Source: Sphingomonas sp.
GTDB taxonomy: Bacteria > Pseudomonadota > Alphaproteobacteria > Sphingomonadales > Sphingomonadaceae
Reading direction: 5' to 3'
Assembly: GCA_017418975.1 (NCBI GenBank)
Contig: JAFOMG010000012.1
Coordinates: 204,747 to 268,746 of the forward strand
Length of the DNA: 64,000 nucleotides
Part shown: positions 45,399 to 54,141 of the stretch, piece after piece
Position numbering within the stretch: the first letter of the stretch is position 1
Layout of the letters: every line of letters begins with the position of its first letter
Position numbers and translations under genes: made by a program
The notes under the pieces: model-generated
What the model was told of the DNA's origin: nothing
The model's input: only the letters and a program-made list of their open reading frames with translations
The model's database searches: none

Positions 45399-45920
45399 TC
45401 AGCTCCGCGGCGAGAAGCCGAAACCGTGCAGATACTGCATCTGCACGTTCACGGTCGTGATGCCGGCGCCGGCGACCACCCTGGCCTGCTCGATGGTCGG
45501 CTTGCTGCGCACCAGCGCCCGGTTCGCGGGTATGCCCGCGCCGTCGCTCCAGAAGGAGAATTTGTCGCGCCCCACGCGGTTGTGCCGGAGCAGGACCGCA
45601 TAGGTGCCCGGCTGCGGGACCCGCACGCAGATCGCCACATTGCCCGCGTTGGGCAGACGCGACCGGGTCCGGCGGAAGACCTTCCCCTCGGCGGCCAGGT
45701 CCGTGTCGGAGCGCAGATAGTCGCTTTCGTTCGCCGGATAGAGCTCGAGCCAGAGTTCGCCGCTGCGATCCTTCAGTCCCTGGACATTGACCTGGATGGC
45801 CGGGCCATGGCCGTTCCGGCAAAAATCCGAATCCTCGCCGATCTGCGCGCTCGCCGCCGACGCGGAGGCGATTGCAGTCCAGGCAATTGCCAAGGCGATC
45901 CCAATCCGCGTGCAGTGCAT
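45399..45920 (-). CDS. DUF2141 exported protein
   Basis: A 173-residue periplasmic protein with a clear signal peptide (GIALAIAWTAIASASAASA). The DUF2141 domain is visible in VNVQGLKDRSGELWLELYP, FRRTRSRLPNAGNVAICVRV and PGTYAVLLRHNRVGRDKF. Its function is unknown. It is the first gene of a two-gene unit with the LptF/G-like permease, separated by one base. Confidence 0.8.
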   Translation of the reverse strand: MHCTRIGIALAIAWTAIASASAASAQIGEDSDFCRNGHGPAIQVNVQGLKDRSGELWLELYPANESDYLRSDTDLAAEGKVFRRTRSRLPNAGNVAICVRVPQPGTYAVLLRHNRVGRDKFSFWSDGAGIPANRALVRSKPTIEQARVVAGAGITTVNVQMQYLHGFGFSPRS

Positions 45921-45999
45921 TCCGCGCCATCCCCCATCGTCTTCCCGGGGTCAGACGACGCGGCGCGGACCGACTCTCACTTCCGCCCGCGAAAAATCG

Positions 46000-47460
46000 T
46001 CATCGGCGCGCCGGCAGGTCGCGGCGGACATAGACGAGGAGGCGCTCGTCCTCGCGCGGCTGCGACAGCGCGAGCGCATAGTCGCGCCGCAAGGCCGCAT
46101 CGATCACGGCCTTGCTGTCCGCGTTCCAGGGCGACAGCGGCGCATCCAGCGTGACGATCACCGGCGGCCGCCCCGCGACGATCCGGCGGACTTCCGCCGC
46201 CTCGTCGGTGCCGGTCGCGCCCTGCTCGGCGGCATAGGCCAGGGTGGAGGGAAAGGCGTAGCGCGTGGGGACACAGGCATGCGCGAGGACATAGAGCGCC
46301 GAATCCCCGGCGAAGACATAGGGGCAGCCGGCCTGCGAATGCGCCTCGATCTCCCGCGCCGCCGCATAGATGCCCGTGCGATAATCGTGCTCGGTCGAGA
46401 GATGAAAGACCCCCAGCGCGAGCGCGGCGAGCGCGGTGAAGCCCTGGGCCAGCCGCGACCCGCCCAGCGCCGGGCCGGCGATCATCGCCAGCGGCGCGAG
46501 CAGCGGCAGCGCATAGTGATCGAAGAACGCGCCGATCATCGCGAAGGCGATCAGCGCGGCCGCCAGCCAGGCGAAGCAGAGCGCCAGTTCCTCGCGCCGA
46601 TCGGCGAAGCGGCGGGCGAGGACGGCGGCCAGGATGAAGGGCAAGAGCTGCGCCGTCGTTCCCGCCAGCCGCGCGGCGATCTTGCCGGCCGGATAGCCCC
46701 TTCGCAGGGCGATCGAGGCGAAGTTGGAGAACCAGAAGCTGTCGAACGCCGCCGGGCCCAGCGCCTCGAAATAGAGAATCGCGGCCAAGGTGGGCGCGAT
46801 GCCGAGCGCCGCCCACAGGATGCCGGCGCCAAGGGTGAGCGCCGGCCGCGCGCCGGCCCGGTGGAGATACCAGAGATGGGCGAGCCCGAAGAACGCTCCC
46901 TCCACCAGCGGCGTGTACTTGATCTGGATGGCGAGGCCGGCGAGCAGGCAGACGACCGCGCCGCTGAGGATGATCGCGCCGATCTCGCGGCGGCGCGCCC
47001 GCTCGGGCAGGCACAGGACCAGATATCCCCCCGCCGCCATCAGCAGATTGTAATAGACCGGCGTCTGGCCGCCGCGCCCGCTCAGGAACGACAGCCACAA
47101 CACATAGGCGCAGGCGGCGAGCAGCGCGCCGAGGGGGCGGGCGCCCAGGCGCCGCGCGCCCAGCGCCACGATCAGCCCCGCCGCCGCCGCGCACAGCGTC
47201 GCGACCAGCTGATAGGCGAGGATGCCGTCACCGGGCAGCAGCCGCATGGCGGCGAAGAGGAGGAACAGCCCGACCGGCTTGCGGTCCCAGATGTCGAGAT
47301 AGGGTAGCGCCCCGTGCAGCATCCGGTCGCCGACGAGCAGATAATATTGCTCGTCGACATGGATCGCCGGATTGCCGAAATCGCGCCAGCGCACCGCCAC
47401 CGCGAACACCAGCAGAATCAGGAACCACACCGCGTTCCGGCGCGCCTGCCCCCTCGTCAT
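46000..47460 (-). CDS. GT39-like polytopic glycosyltransferase
   Basis: A 486-residue membrane enzyme of the ArnT/PMT type, which uses a lipid-linked sugar donor and acts on the periplasmic side. The catalytic-loop motif IHVDEQYYLLVGDRMLHG with the acidic pair comes right after the first helix, followed by PYLDIWDRKPVGLFLLF. About ten hydrophobic segments follow and a soluble C-terminal tail. It is divergent from the GT2 gene across 207 bp. The acceptor is unknown; neighbouring envelope genes suggest a lipid or surface glycan. Confidence 0.8.
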   Translation of the reverse strand: MTRGQARRNAVWFLILLVFAVAVRWRDFGNPAIHVDEQYYLLVGDRMLHGALPYLDIWDRKPVGLFLLFAAMRLLPGDGILAYQLVATLCAAAAGLIVALGARRLGARPLGALLAACAYVLWLSFLSGRGGQTPVYYNLLMAAGGYLVLCLPERARRREIGAIILSGAVVCLLAGLAIQIKYTPLVEGAFFGLAHLWYLHRAGARPALTLGAGILWAALGIAPTLAAILYFEALGPAAFDSFWFSNFASIALRRGYPAGKIAARLAGTTAQLLPFILAAVLARRFADRREELALCFAWLAAALIAFAMIGAFFDHYALPLLAPLAMIAGPALGGSRLAQGFTALAALALGVFHLSTEHDYRTGIYAAAREIEAHSQAGCPYVFAGDSALYVLAHACVPTRYAFPSTLAYAAEQGATGTDEAAEVRRIVAGRPPVIVTLDAPLSPWNADSKAVIDAALRRDYALALSQPREDERLLVYVRRDLPARR

Positions 47461-47667
47461 TCCCCTCGCCCTTCACCGTTCGGCCCCGCCAAATCCTATG
47501 CGGTCCGGCCCGCGCCGTCATGGAAACTATTTTCGGGAAGCGATGTGGGGATCGCCTCTCGCGGTGTCGTCAGGGCGATATCGGGGAGAGCGAAACGCGA
47601 CGCCGGGCGAGAAATCCCGCCGCCGCCGCGCTCGATCTCGAGAGGTTGCCGGGGATTGGGACGGAAT

Positions 47668-48540
47668 ATGTACGTCGATCTGGAACGCGAGTTGCCGCTA
47701 TCGATGCGCCGCGCCGCGGAAGACGCCGCCGTGGACTGGACCGTGATCGTCCCGTTCTTCAACGAGCGGGAGCTTCTCGCCGACACCATCGCCAGCCTCG
47801 CGCGGCAGATCGTGCCCTTCCGGCTGATCCTGGTCGACAACGGCTCGACCGACGGCAGCGCGGCCGTCGCGGAGGCGGCGGCGCGCAGGCATCGCCTCGA
47901 CTATATGCTGGTCACCGAGCGCACGCCCGGCAAGGTTTCCGCGCTGCGTGCCGGTTTCGGCTGGTCCCGCACGCGCTGGACCGCGACCTGCGACGCCGAC
48001 ACGCTGTATCCGCCGCACTATCTCGCCACCGCGGGCGAGCTGCTGTCGCGGCGCAATTGCGTGACTGCCGGCGCCTATTTCGTCGACCCCGGCGCGAACG
48101 CGGACGACCGCGCGGCGCGGGCGGGAACGATCCGCCTGGCCGCCCGCCTGCTGCCGCGCCAGTCGCACGCCGGCGGCGCCGGCCAGGCCTTCTGCACCGC
48201 GACGCTGCGCGCCGTGGGCGGCTTCGATCCCGATCGCTGGAACTTCGTGCTGGAGGATCATGAGGTGGTCCACCGCATGATGCCCAGGGGCAGGATGCTC
48301 TATTCCGAGGCATTCTGGTGCATGCCGTCGCCCCGCGAGCGCGATCGCCATTCGATCCGCTGGAACCTGCTCGAGCGGCTGACCTATTCCGTCACCGCGC
48401 CCTGGGCGGGCGACTGGTTCTTCTATTCCTTCCTTTCACGGCGCCTCCGCCGACGCCGGCTGCTCAGCCAGTGCATCCGCGAGCGCCAGTTCCAGCAGAT
48501 CGAGGAGACCGAGCTTGTCCCGACTCATTCTGTGCGCTGA
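47668..48540 (+). CDS. GT2-family glycosyltransferase
   Basis: A 290-residue GT-A-fold enzyme. The nucleotide-sugar site shows VIVPFFNERELLADTI, then LILVDNGSTDGS, the metal-binding CDADTLYP and the acceptor-side LEDHEVVHRM. A hydrophobic, basic C-terminus (WAGDWFFYSFLSRRLRRRR) probably touches the membrane. The ATG at 47668 is the only good start. The downstream deacetylase gene starts inside its end with a 26-bp overlap, so they act together, as in hopanoid or surface-glycan pathways. Confidence 0.85.
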   Translation: MYVDLERELPLSMRRAAEDAAVDWTVIVPFFNERELLADTIASLARQIVPFRLILVDNGSTDGSAAVAEAAARRHRLDYMLVTERTPGKVSALRAGFGWSRTRWTATCDADTLYPPHYLATAGELLSRRNCVTAGAYFVDPGANADDRAARAGTIRLAARLLPRQSHAGGAGQAFCTATLRAVGGFDPDRWNFVLEDHEVVHRMMPRGRMLYSEAFWCMPSPRERDRHSIRWNLLERLTYSVTAPWAGDWFFYSFLSRRLRRRRLLSQCIRERQFQQIEETELVPTHSVR

Positions 48541-49417
48541 CGATTTCGCCTATTCGCGGGGGGTGAGCGAGACGATCGTCGAGCTCGCCAAGGCGGGCAA
48601 GCTCAACGCCATCAGCTGCATGACCGGCATGCCGGGCTGGCACGAGGACAGCCTGCTGCTCCGCACGGTGCCGCCGCATGTCCAGATCGGCCTGCACCTC
48701 ACCCTGACCGGCGAGCGGCCGCTCACGCCGATGCCGGAGCTCGCGCCGCGCGGCGTGCTGCCCGACATCAACACGCTTCAGCGCAGGGCGGCGCGCTGGA
48801 ACCTGCCGTTCGGCGAGATCGCCGACGAGATCCGCGCGCAGTTCGCGGCGTTCGTCCAGGCGATGGGCCGCGCGCCCGATTTCGTGGACGGCCACCAGCA
48901 TGCACATGCCCTGCCCGGCATACGCGAGATCGTGCTCGCCGAAGTCGCCTGCCGGGCGCCCCAGAGCTGGGTCCGCGCCTGCTCGGACCGGTTCTCCTCG
49001 ATGGTGCAACGCCCTTTCCTGGGCAAGGCGATCGGCAGCAGCTTCCACACCAGGGGCTTCCGCCGCGCCGCCGCCGCCTATGGCATCGCGACCAATGACA
49101 GCTTCGGCGGCCATTATGATTTCGCCAGGGACTATGCCCGGCTCTTCCACCGTTTCCTGCGCGGCGGGCGCGGCATGCATCTGGTGATGTGCCACCCCGG
49201 CGCCGGCGCGCGCGCGGACGACACGATCGCCGGCGCGCGGTGCCGTGAAGCGGAGACCTTGATCAAACTCCCGATCGCCGACATGGCTGCGCGCGCAGGG
49301 ATGGCGTTCCCCGGACGAGCGGAGGGTCGGCGCGAAAGTGTCGCAAGAAGATCTGAAGGCCATTTTCATTGCGCAGCGGCCCATGTTGCGGCGGCTTCTG
49401 GCCGCGCGGCTGGGTAG
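48515..49417 (+). CDS. YdjC/ChbG/HpnK-family carbohydrate deacetylase
   Basis: A 300-residue deacetylase of the YdjC family, which removes N-acetyl groups from amino-sugar compounds; HpnK acts in hopanoid glycolipid synthesis. Metal-site motifs are LILCADDFAYSRGV, GLHLTLTGERPL, FVDGHQHAHALPG and LVMCHPGAG. The start is a TTG with GAGGAG seven bases upstream. The last 25 or so residues past GMAFPGRAEG look non-family and overlap the sigma gene by 80 bp. No other hpn genes are nearby, so the hopanoid link is only possible. Confidence 0.85.
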   Translation: MSRLILCADDFAYSRGVSETIVELAKAGKLNAISCMTGMPGWHEDSLLLRTVPPHVQIGLHLTLTGERPLTPMPELAPRGVLPDINTLQRRAARWNLPFGEIADEIRAQFAAFVQAMGRAPDFVDGHQHAHALPGIREIVLAEVACRAPQSWVRACSDRFSSMVQRPFLGKAIGSSFHTRGFRRAAAAYGIATNDSFGGHYDFARDYARLFHRFLRGGRGMHLVMCHPGAGARADDTIAGARCREAETLIKLPIADMAARAGMAFPGRAEGRRESVARRSEGHFHCAAAHVAAASGRAAG

Positions 49418-49871
49418 TCGCGACGATGCCGAAGATGCACTCCAGGACCTATGGTTGAAGCTCGACCAGGTTCAGGCGCCGATCGCGCAGCCCGCGGCCT
49501 TCCTGTACCGGATGGCCGCGAACCACGCGACGGATCGCCGCATCGCGGCCGCGCGCCGCGTGGCGCGCGACGGTGCGTGGCTCGCGGCGCAGTCGCCGCC
49601 GCCCGCGATCGCCGACCCGGAAAGCACGATGGCCGCAGCGGACGATCGGCGGGCGCTGGAGCGGGCGATCGCCGCGATGCCCGAGCGCATGGCGACGGCG
49701 CTGCGCATGTTCAGGCTGGAGGAGCAGCCGCAACGGGCGGTCGCGGAGCATCTGGGTATCAGCGTGAGCGGCGTCGAGAAGCTGCTGGCGCGTGCCTATC
49801 GCAAAATTCACGATTCGCTGTCGGAGCCCGATGCTTCGGGCGAGACGAAAGGGGGCAGCAATGACGGCTGA
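49338..49871 (+). CDS. ECF sigma factor, module A
   Basis: A 177-residue FecI-type sigma factor. Region 2 has DDAEDALQDLWLKLDQV and AAFLYRMAANHATDRR; region 4 has AIAAMPERMATALRMFRLEE and AEHLGISVSGVEKLLARAY. The GTG start lies in the end of the deacetylase gene with GGAGGG 12 bases upstream. It should drive the receptor of module A. It resembles the sigma factor of the mirrored module B (57456-58052). Confidence 0.9.
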   Translation: MSQEDLKAIFIAQRPMLRRLLAARLGSRDDAEDALQDLWLKLDQVQAPIAQPAAFLYRMAANHATDRRIAAARRVARDGAWLAAQSPPPAIADPESTMAAADDRRALERAIAAMPERMATALRMFRLEEQPQRAVAEHLGISVSGVEKLLARAYRKIHDSLSEPDASGETKGGSNDG

Positions 49872-50805
49872 CCGAGTGGGCATCGTCGATCAGGCGATCG
49901 CCTGGCACTTGCGGCTCGCCGAAGCGGACGAAAGCGGCTGGGCGGCGTTCGTCGCCTGGCTGGAGGCGGATCCCGCGCATGCCGAGGCCTATGACCGCCT
50001 GGCAATCGGCGACCGGCTGCTGGACGCGGCGGCGTTCGCCCCGGCCCCCGCGCCCGTCGCCGACAACGACAATCCGCCCGCGCCGCGCCGCTGGCGGTGG
50101 GCGCTCGGCGGCGGCGCGGTCGCCGCGGCGCTCGCGGTGGCGGCGCTCCAGCCGGGCCTGCTCAAGCCGGCGTCGAGCACCTATGTCGTCGCCACGGCCA
50201 ATGGCGAGCGCAGGACGGTGACGCTCGGGGACGGCACGCGCATCGAGCTTGGCGGCGGCACTTCGATCCGGCTCGACCGCGCCGACGATCGCGTCGCGTC
50301 GCTCGATCGCGGCGAGGCGGTATTCCATGTGCGCCACGACGCGGCCCGGCCGTTCACGGTCGACGCCGGCGGCGTCGCGGTGCGCGACCTCGGCACGGTG
50401 TTCGACCTCGCCGTGGCGGACAAGCGGGTCCATGTCGCCGTGGCCGAGGGCTCGGTCATGGTCCGGCCGGAGCGCGAGGCGCTGCGCCTCGGCGCCGGGG
50501 ACGCAGTGGCGCTCGACCGGGGGAGCGGAAAGATCGCGCGCTCGCGCCTGGCGCCGGCGCTGGTCGGCGGATGGCGCACGGGCAGCCTTTCCTTCGACGG
50601 CGCCCAGGTGGGCGATGTGGCGGCGGCGCTGACGCGCCTCTACGGTACCGAATTGGTACTTGCCCCGAACTTGTCCAACAAACCCTTTACGGGCATGGTC
50701 CGCTTCACCGGAGCTGCCGATCGCGACGTACCGCATCTGGCCGAACTGATCAGGGCAACGTCGCGACGTGAGGGCAATCGCTGGATATTGTCGGAAACGC
50801 CATAG
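49861..50805 (+). CDS. FecR-family regulator, module A
   Basis: A 314-residue inner-membrane regulator. The cytoplasmic anti-sigma region has AIAWHLRLAEADESGWAAF and LEADPAHAEAYDRLA. A transmembrane helix (WALGGGAVAAALAVAALQPG) lies at about residue 80, then the periplasmic FecR domain (ERRTVTLGDGTRIELGGGTS, HVRHDAARPFTVDAGG). The ATG overlaps the sigma gene by 11 bp, and its end overlaps the receptor gene by 38 bp. All three proteins must be produced together. Confidence 0.9.
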   Translation: MTADRVGIVDQAIAWHLRLAEADESGWAAFVAWLEADPAHAEAYDRLAIGDRLLDAAAFAPAPAPVADNDNPPAPRRWRWALGGGAVAAALAVAALQPGLLKPASSTYVVATANGERRTVTLGDGTRIELGGGTSIRLDRADDRVASLDRGEAVFHVRHDAARPFTVDAGGVAVRDLGTVFDLAVADKRVHVAVAEGSVMVRPEREALRLGAGDAVALDRGSGKIARSRLAPALVGGWRTGSLSFDGAQVGDVAAALTRLYGTELVLAPNLSNKPFTGMVRFTGAADRDVPHLAELIRATSRREGNRWILSETP

Positions 50806-53161
50806 GGCCACGGCATGGGCGCCGGCGCTCGCGCTGCTGCTGGCGCTGCCGTCCCCGCCCGCATGCGCGCAGCGGACCACGCTGACGATACCGGCGACGA
50901 CGCTCGACCAGGCATTGCTGATGCTCTCGCGCCAGGCCGGCGTGGAGATCATCAGTACCGAGCCCGGCTTGTCGCGGGTGCGCACGGTCGCGATCAGCGG
51001 CGTCCCCAATCTGGCCGCGGCGCTCTCCCGCCTGCTCGCCGGCACCGGCTACAAGGCGGAGCGCGCCGGTCACGGATATCGCGTCGTGCGTGTGCGTATC
51101 GCCCCCGTTCCCCTTCCGCCACGACCCAGGCAGAGGCCCAAGCCGGCGCCCGCGCCGGCCACGGAACCCGCGGACTCCGACGAGATCGTCGTCGAGGCCA
51201 ACAAGCAGCGCGTGCCGCTGCTCCGCTATCCGGGCAGCCTGACCACCCTGCGCGGCAGCGACATACCGGCACCCTCGGGGAACAGCCTGTCGGACATCGC
51301 CGGCTCCACTCCGATCCTGCAGAGCACCCTGCTCGGCCCCGGCCGCAACAAGGTCTTCATCCGGGGCGTCGCCGACAGCAGCTTCAACGGCAGCACCCAA
51401 TCGCCGACCAGCGTCTATTTCGACGACGTCCAGTTGAACTATTCCGGCCCGGACGCGGGACTGCGGCTCTACGACATGCGCAGCATCGATGTGCTCGAAG
51501 GGCCGCAGGGCACGCTCTACGGCTCGGGAGCGATCGGCGGCGTGATCCGGCTGACCTCCAATCCGGCCAGCGTGACCGACACGTCCGCGTCGATGATCGC
51601 CGGCACCACCGTCACCGACGATAGCGAGCCCGGGTTCGACATGGCCGGGATCGTCAACGTGCCGGTGGTGCGGGACCGGCTGGGCCTGCGCGCGGTCGCC
51701 TATCGCGTGCGCGACGGCGGCTATATCGACGATGCGACCCGGCGCCTGCGCAACACCAATCGCGTCGACACGACCGGCGGGCGGCTGGCGCTGCGCCTCG
51801 ATCCGGGCGTCGGCTGGCGAGTCGAGGCCAGCGGCGCGATCCAGTCGATCGACATGCGCGACGGCCAATATTCCGACGCCGCCGGCAAGTCCCTGGTGCG
51901 CTATTCGCGCCTCGCACAGCCCTTTCACAGCGCGCTCTGGCTGGGCCGCGTCGTCGCTTCGAAGGACTGGGACAGCGGCTTGCGCCTGATCATCGCGAAC
52001 GGCATCGTCGCGCAGCATTCGGTCGAACAGTTCGACGCCTCGCCGCGCGGCCCGGGGCCGACGACGCGATATCGCGCCGACCGCGACAAGCTGCTCGTCA
52101 GCCACGAGACCCGCCTCTCGCGCTCGCTCGGCAACGGCAATTCCTGGGTGGTCGGCTTCGCGCTGGTCAGCGATCGCGACATTCTCTCGCGCGCGCTCGA
52201 AACCTCGGCCACGGATCGTTCGCTGATCGGCGTCACCAACGTGTCGCGCGCCGCCTCCCTGTTCGGCGAGGCGAGCTTCGCGGTGTCCGACGATATCTCG
52301 CTGACCCTGGGCGCGCGCGCCACCATGGGCCGCAACGACGGCGAACCCTCCAGCACCCCGCGCGGCGGCAGCTTCACCAAGGGGCGATCGACGCACCGGA
52401 TCGATCCCACCCTCGCCTTCTCCTGGCGGCTGGCCCCCATGCTCGCGATGTTCGGCCGCTTTCAGACGAGCTACCGCACCGGCGGCCTCGCGGTCGCGGC
52501 GGGGACGGGCCGCGTCGCGGACTATCTTTCCGATGTCATCCAGGTGGGCGAAATCGGCCTTCGCAAGCTGCGCGCCGGCCCGACCGGCCTCGCCTTCTCG
52601 CTGGATCTGTCGACCGCGCACTGGCGCAATATCCAGGCCGACCTCATCACCCAGCGCGGGCAGCCCTATACCGCGAATATCGGCGACGCCCGGATCCGCG
52701 CGATCGAGGCCAATTTCGATTGGGTGCCGATCGCCGGCCTCCATGCCGGCGGATCGATCTTCTTCACCGCCAACCAGGTGACCGGGCCGATCGCCAATGC
52801 CTCCCGGCGCGACAACCGGCGCCTTCCGGAAACACCGCCGCTCGCCGCCGCCGCCAGCCTCTCCTATAGCGCGCCCTCCCATCGTTTCGCGCCGCGTTTC
52901 GGCATGACCGCCAATTATGTCGGGCGCTCGGTGCTCGGTACGGGCGATTTCCTCGACATCAGCCAGGGCCGCTATTGGGTGATGGGCGCTTCGGCGGGCG
53001 CGCGCATCGGCCGCGTCGAAGTATCGCTCGATATCGACAATCTCTTCAATGCCGCCGCCAACCGGTTTGCATTCGGCAATCCCTTCACGCTCGTCGTGCG
53101 CGACCAGGCGACGCCGTTGCGGCCGCGCAGCGCGCGCCTTGGCATTTCCGTCAATTGGTGA
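50768..53161 (+). CDS. TonB-dependent receptor with STN domain, module A
   Basis: A 797-residue outer-membrane receptor and signal transducer. A signal peptide ends near PPACAQ. The STN domain spans about residues 38-108 (LTIPATTLDQALLMLSRQAG), then a Pro-rich linker, the TonB box SDEIVVEANKQ and the plug (KVFIRGVADSSFNGSTQSPT, GPQGTLYGSGAIGGVIRLTS). The barrel ends LGISVNW. It is clearly a paralogue of the module B receptor, sharing the FIRG-ADSSFNG and IQADLI-PYTANIG stretches. The GTG start lies within the FecR gene. Confidence 0.92.
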   Translation: MRAIAGYCRKRHRATAWAPALALLLALPSPPACAQRTTLTIPATTLDQALLMLSRQAGVEIISTEPGLSRVRTVAISGVPNLAAALSRLLAGTGYKAERAGHGYRVVRVRIAPVPLPPRPRQRPKPAPAPATEPADSDEIVVEANKQRVPLLRYPGSLTTLRGSDIPAPSGNSLSDIAGSTPILQSTLLGPGRNKVFIRGVADSSFNGSTQSPTSVYFDDVQLNYSGPDAGLRLYDMRSIDVLEGPQGTLYGSGAIGGVIRLTSNPASVTDTSASMIAGTTVTDDSEPGFDMAGIVNVPVVRDRLGLRAVAYRVRDGGYIDDATRRLRNTNRVDTTGGRLALRLDPGVGWRVEASGAIQSIDMRDGQYSDAAGKSLVRYSRLAQPFHSALWLGRVVASKDWDSGLRLIIANGIVAQHSVEQFDASPRGPGPTTRYRADRDKLLVSHETRLSRSLGNGNSWVVGFALVSDRDILSRALETSATDRSLIGVTNVSRAASLFGEASFAVSDDISLTLGARATMGRNDGEPSSTPRGGSFTKGRSTHRIDPTLAFSWRLAPMLAMFGRFQTSYRTGGLAVAAGTGRVADYLSDVIQVGEIGLRKLRAGPTGLAFSLDLSTAHWRNIQADLITQRGQPYTANIGDARIRAIEANFDWVPIAGLHAGGSIFFTANQVTGPIANASRRDNRRLPETPPLAAAASLSYSAPSHRFAPRFGMTANYVGRSVLGTGDFLDISQGRYWVMGASAGARIGRVEVSLDIDNLFNAAANRFAFGNPFTLVVRDQATPLRPRSARLGISVNW

Positions 53162-53177
53162 GACGGACGCATCCGTG

Positions 53178-54128
53178 ATGGAAAACCACCCGATGCCCGA
53201 GGATCCGAGGTCCGATCAGGAGCACCCGCAGCGCCAGCGCGTGCTGCGCTGGCTCGGCATCGCGCTGTCGGTCGTCACGCTGGGCGCCATCGTGTTCGCC
53301 GTTCGCGGGCTGGATTTCGGCGAGCTGCTGCGGTCCACGCCCGGCGACCCGCTGTTCTGGCTGGCCTTCATCGCTTCGTACCTGCTCGTCCCGGGCGTGG
53401 AATGGCTGATCTATCGCAAGCTCTGGCGCCTGCCGCCGAGCGGCATGCTGCCGTTGCTGCGCAAGCAGGTCGCGAACGAGCTGCTGCTCGGCTATTCGGG
53501 CGATGCGCAACTCTATCTATGGGTGCGCCAGCACGGGGGCGGCGCCAGCGCGGCCGCCGCGGTGAAGGACGTCGCCATTCTCTCCGCCGCCGCCGGCAAC
53601 GTCGCGACGCTGGCCATGATGGCGGCGACGGCACCGATGCTCTGGTCGCTGATCGATACCGGCTGGCTGCGCGCGCTGGGCATATCCATCGGGCTGGTGA
53701 CTCTCGTCTCGCTGGCGATCTTCCTGTTCCGCAACGCGCTGTTCGGCCTGTCGAGCCGCCAGCTCTGGCAGATCTTCGCCGCCCATCTGCTGCGTCTGTT
53801 CCTGTCGATCCTGCTGCTCGCGGTGATGTGGCACGTGCTCGTCCCCCAGGCGACGGTGGCCTGGCTGCTGCTGCTTGCCACGGTCCGCCTGATGCTCTCG
53901 CGCCTGCCGCTGTTCCCGAACAAGGACGCGCTGTTTGCCGGCGCGACGATATTCGCGCTGGGCGCCGGATCGGATACCTCGCGCGCGATCGCGCTGGTGG
54001 CGGCACTCACCATCGCCGCGCACATCGCCTTGCTGCCGCTGACCTATCTGCCCCTGCTGCGCAACTGGCTGCCCGGCTCCAACCGCGCCGGACGCGTGAA
54101 GGACCGGCCCATGATCGAGCCGGAATAG
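53178..54128 (+). CDS. Multi-spanning membrane protein between the two receptor modules
   Basis: A 316-residue inner-membrane protein with about eight hydrophobic segments (WLGIALSVVTLGAIVFAV, FWLAFIASYLLVPGVEWLIY, LGISIGLVTLVSLAIFLF and others). The texture, including a polar loop ELLLGYSGDAQLYLWVRQ, is somewhat like flippase or lysylphosphatidylglycerol-synthase membrane domains, but I cannot name a family. The ATG lies 17 bp after the module A receptor. It ends 13 bp from the convergent module B receptor, so it probably belongs with module A and may carry the imported ligand onwards. Confidence 0.7.
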   Translation: MENHPMPEDPRSDQEHPQRQRVLRWLGIALSVVTLGAIVFAVRGLDFGELLRSTPGDPLFWLAFIASYLLVPGVEWLIYRKLWRLPPSGMLPLLRKQVANELLLGYSGDAQLYLWVRQHGGGASAAAAVKDVAILSAAAGNVATLAMMAATAPMLWSLIDTGWLRALGISIGLVTLVSLAIFLFRNALFGLSSRQLWQIFAAHLLRLFLSILLLAVMWHVLVPQATVAWLLLLATVRLMLSRLPLFPNKDALFAGATIFALGAGSDTSRAIALVAALTIAAHIALLPLTYLPLLRNWLPGSNRAGRVKDRPMIEPE

Positions 54129-54141
54129 GCGCGCGGAACCT

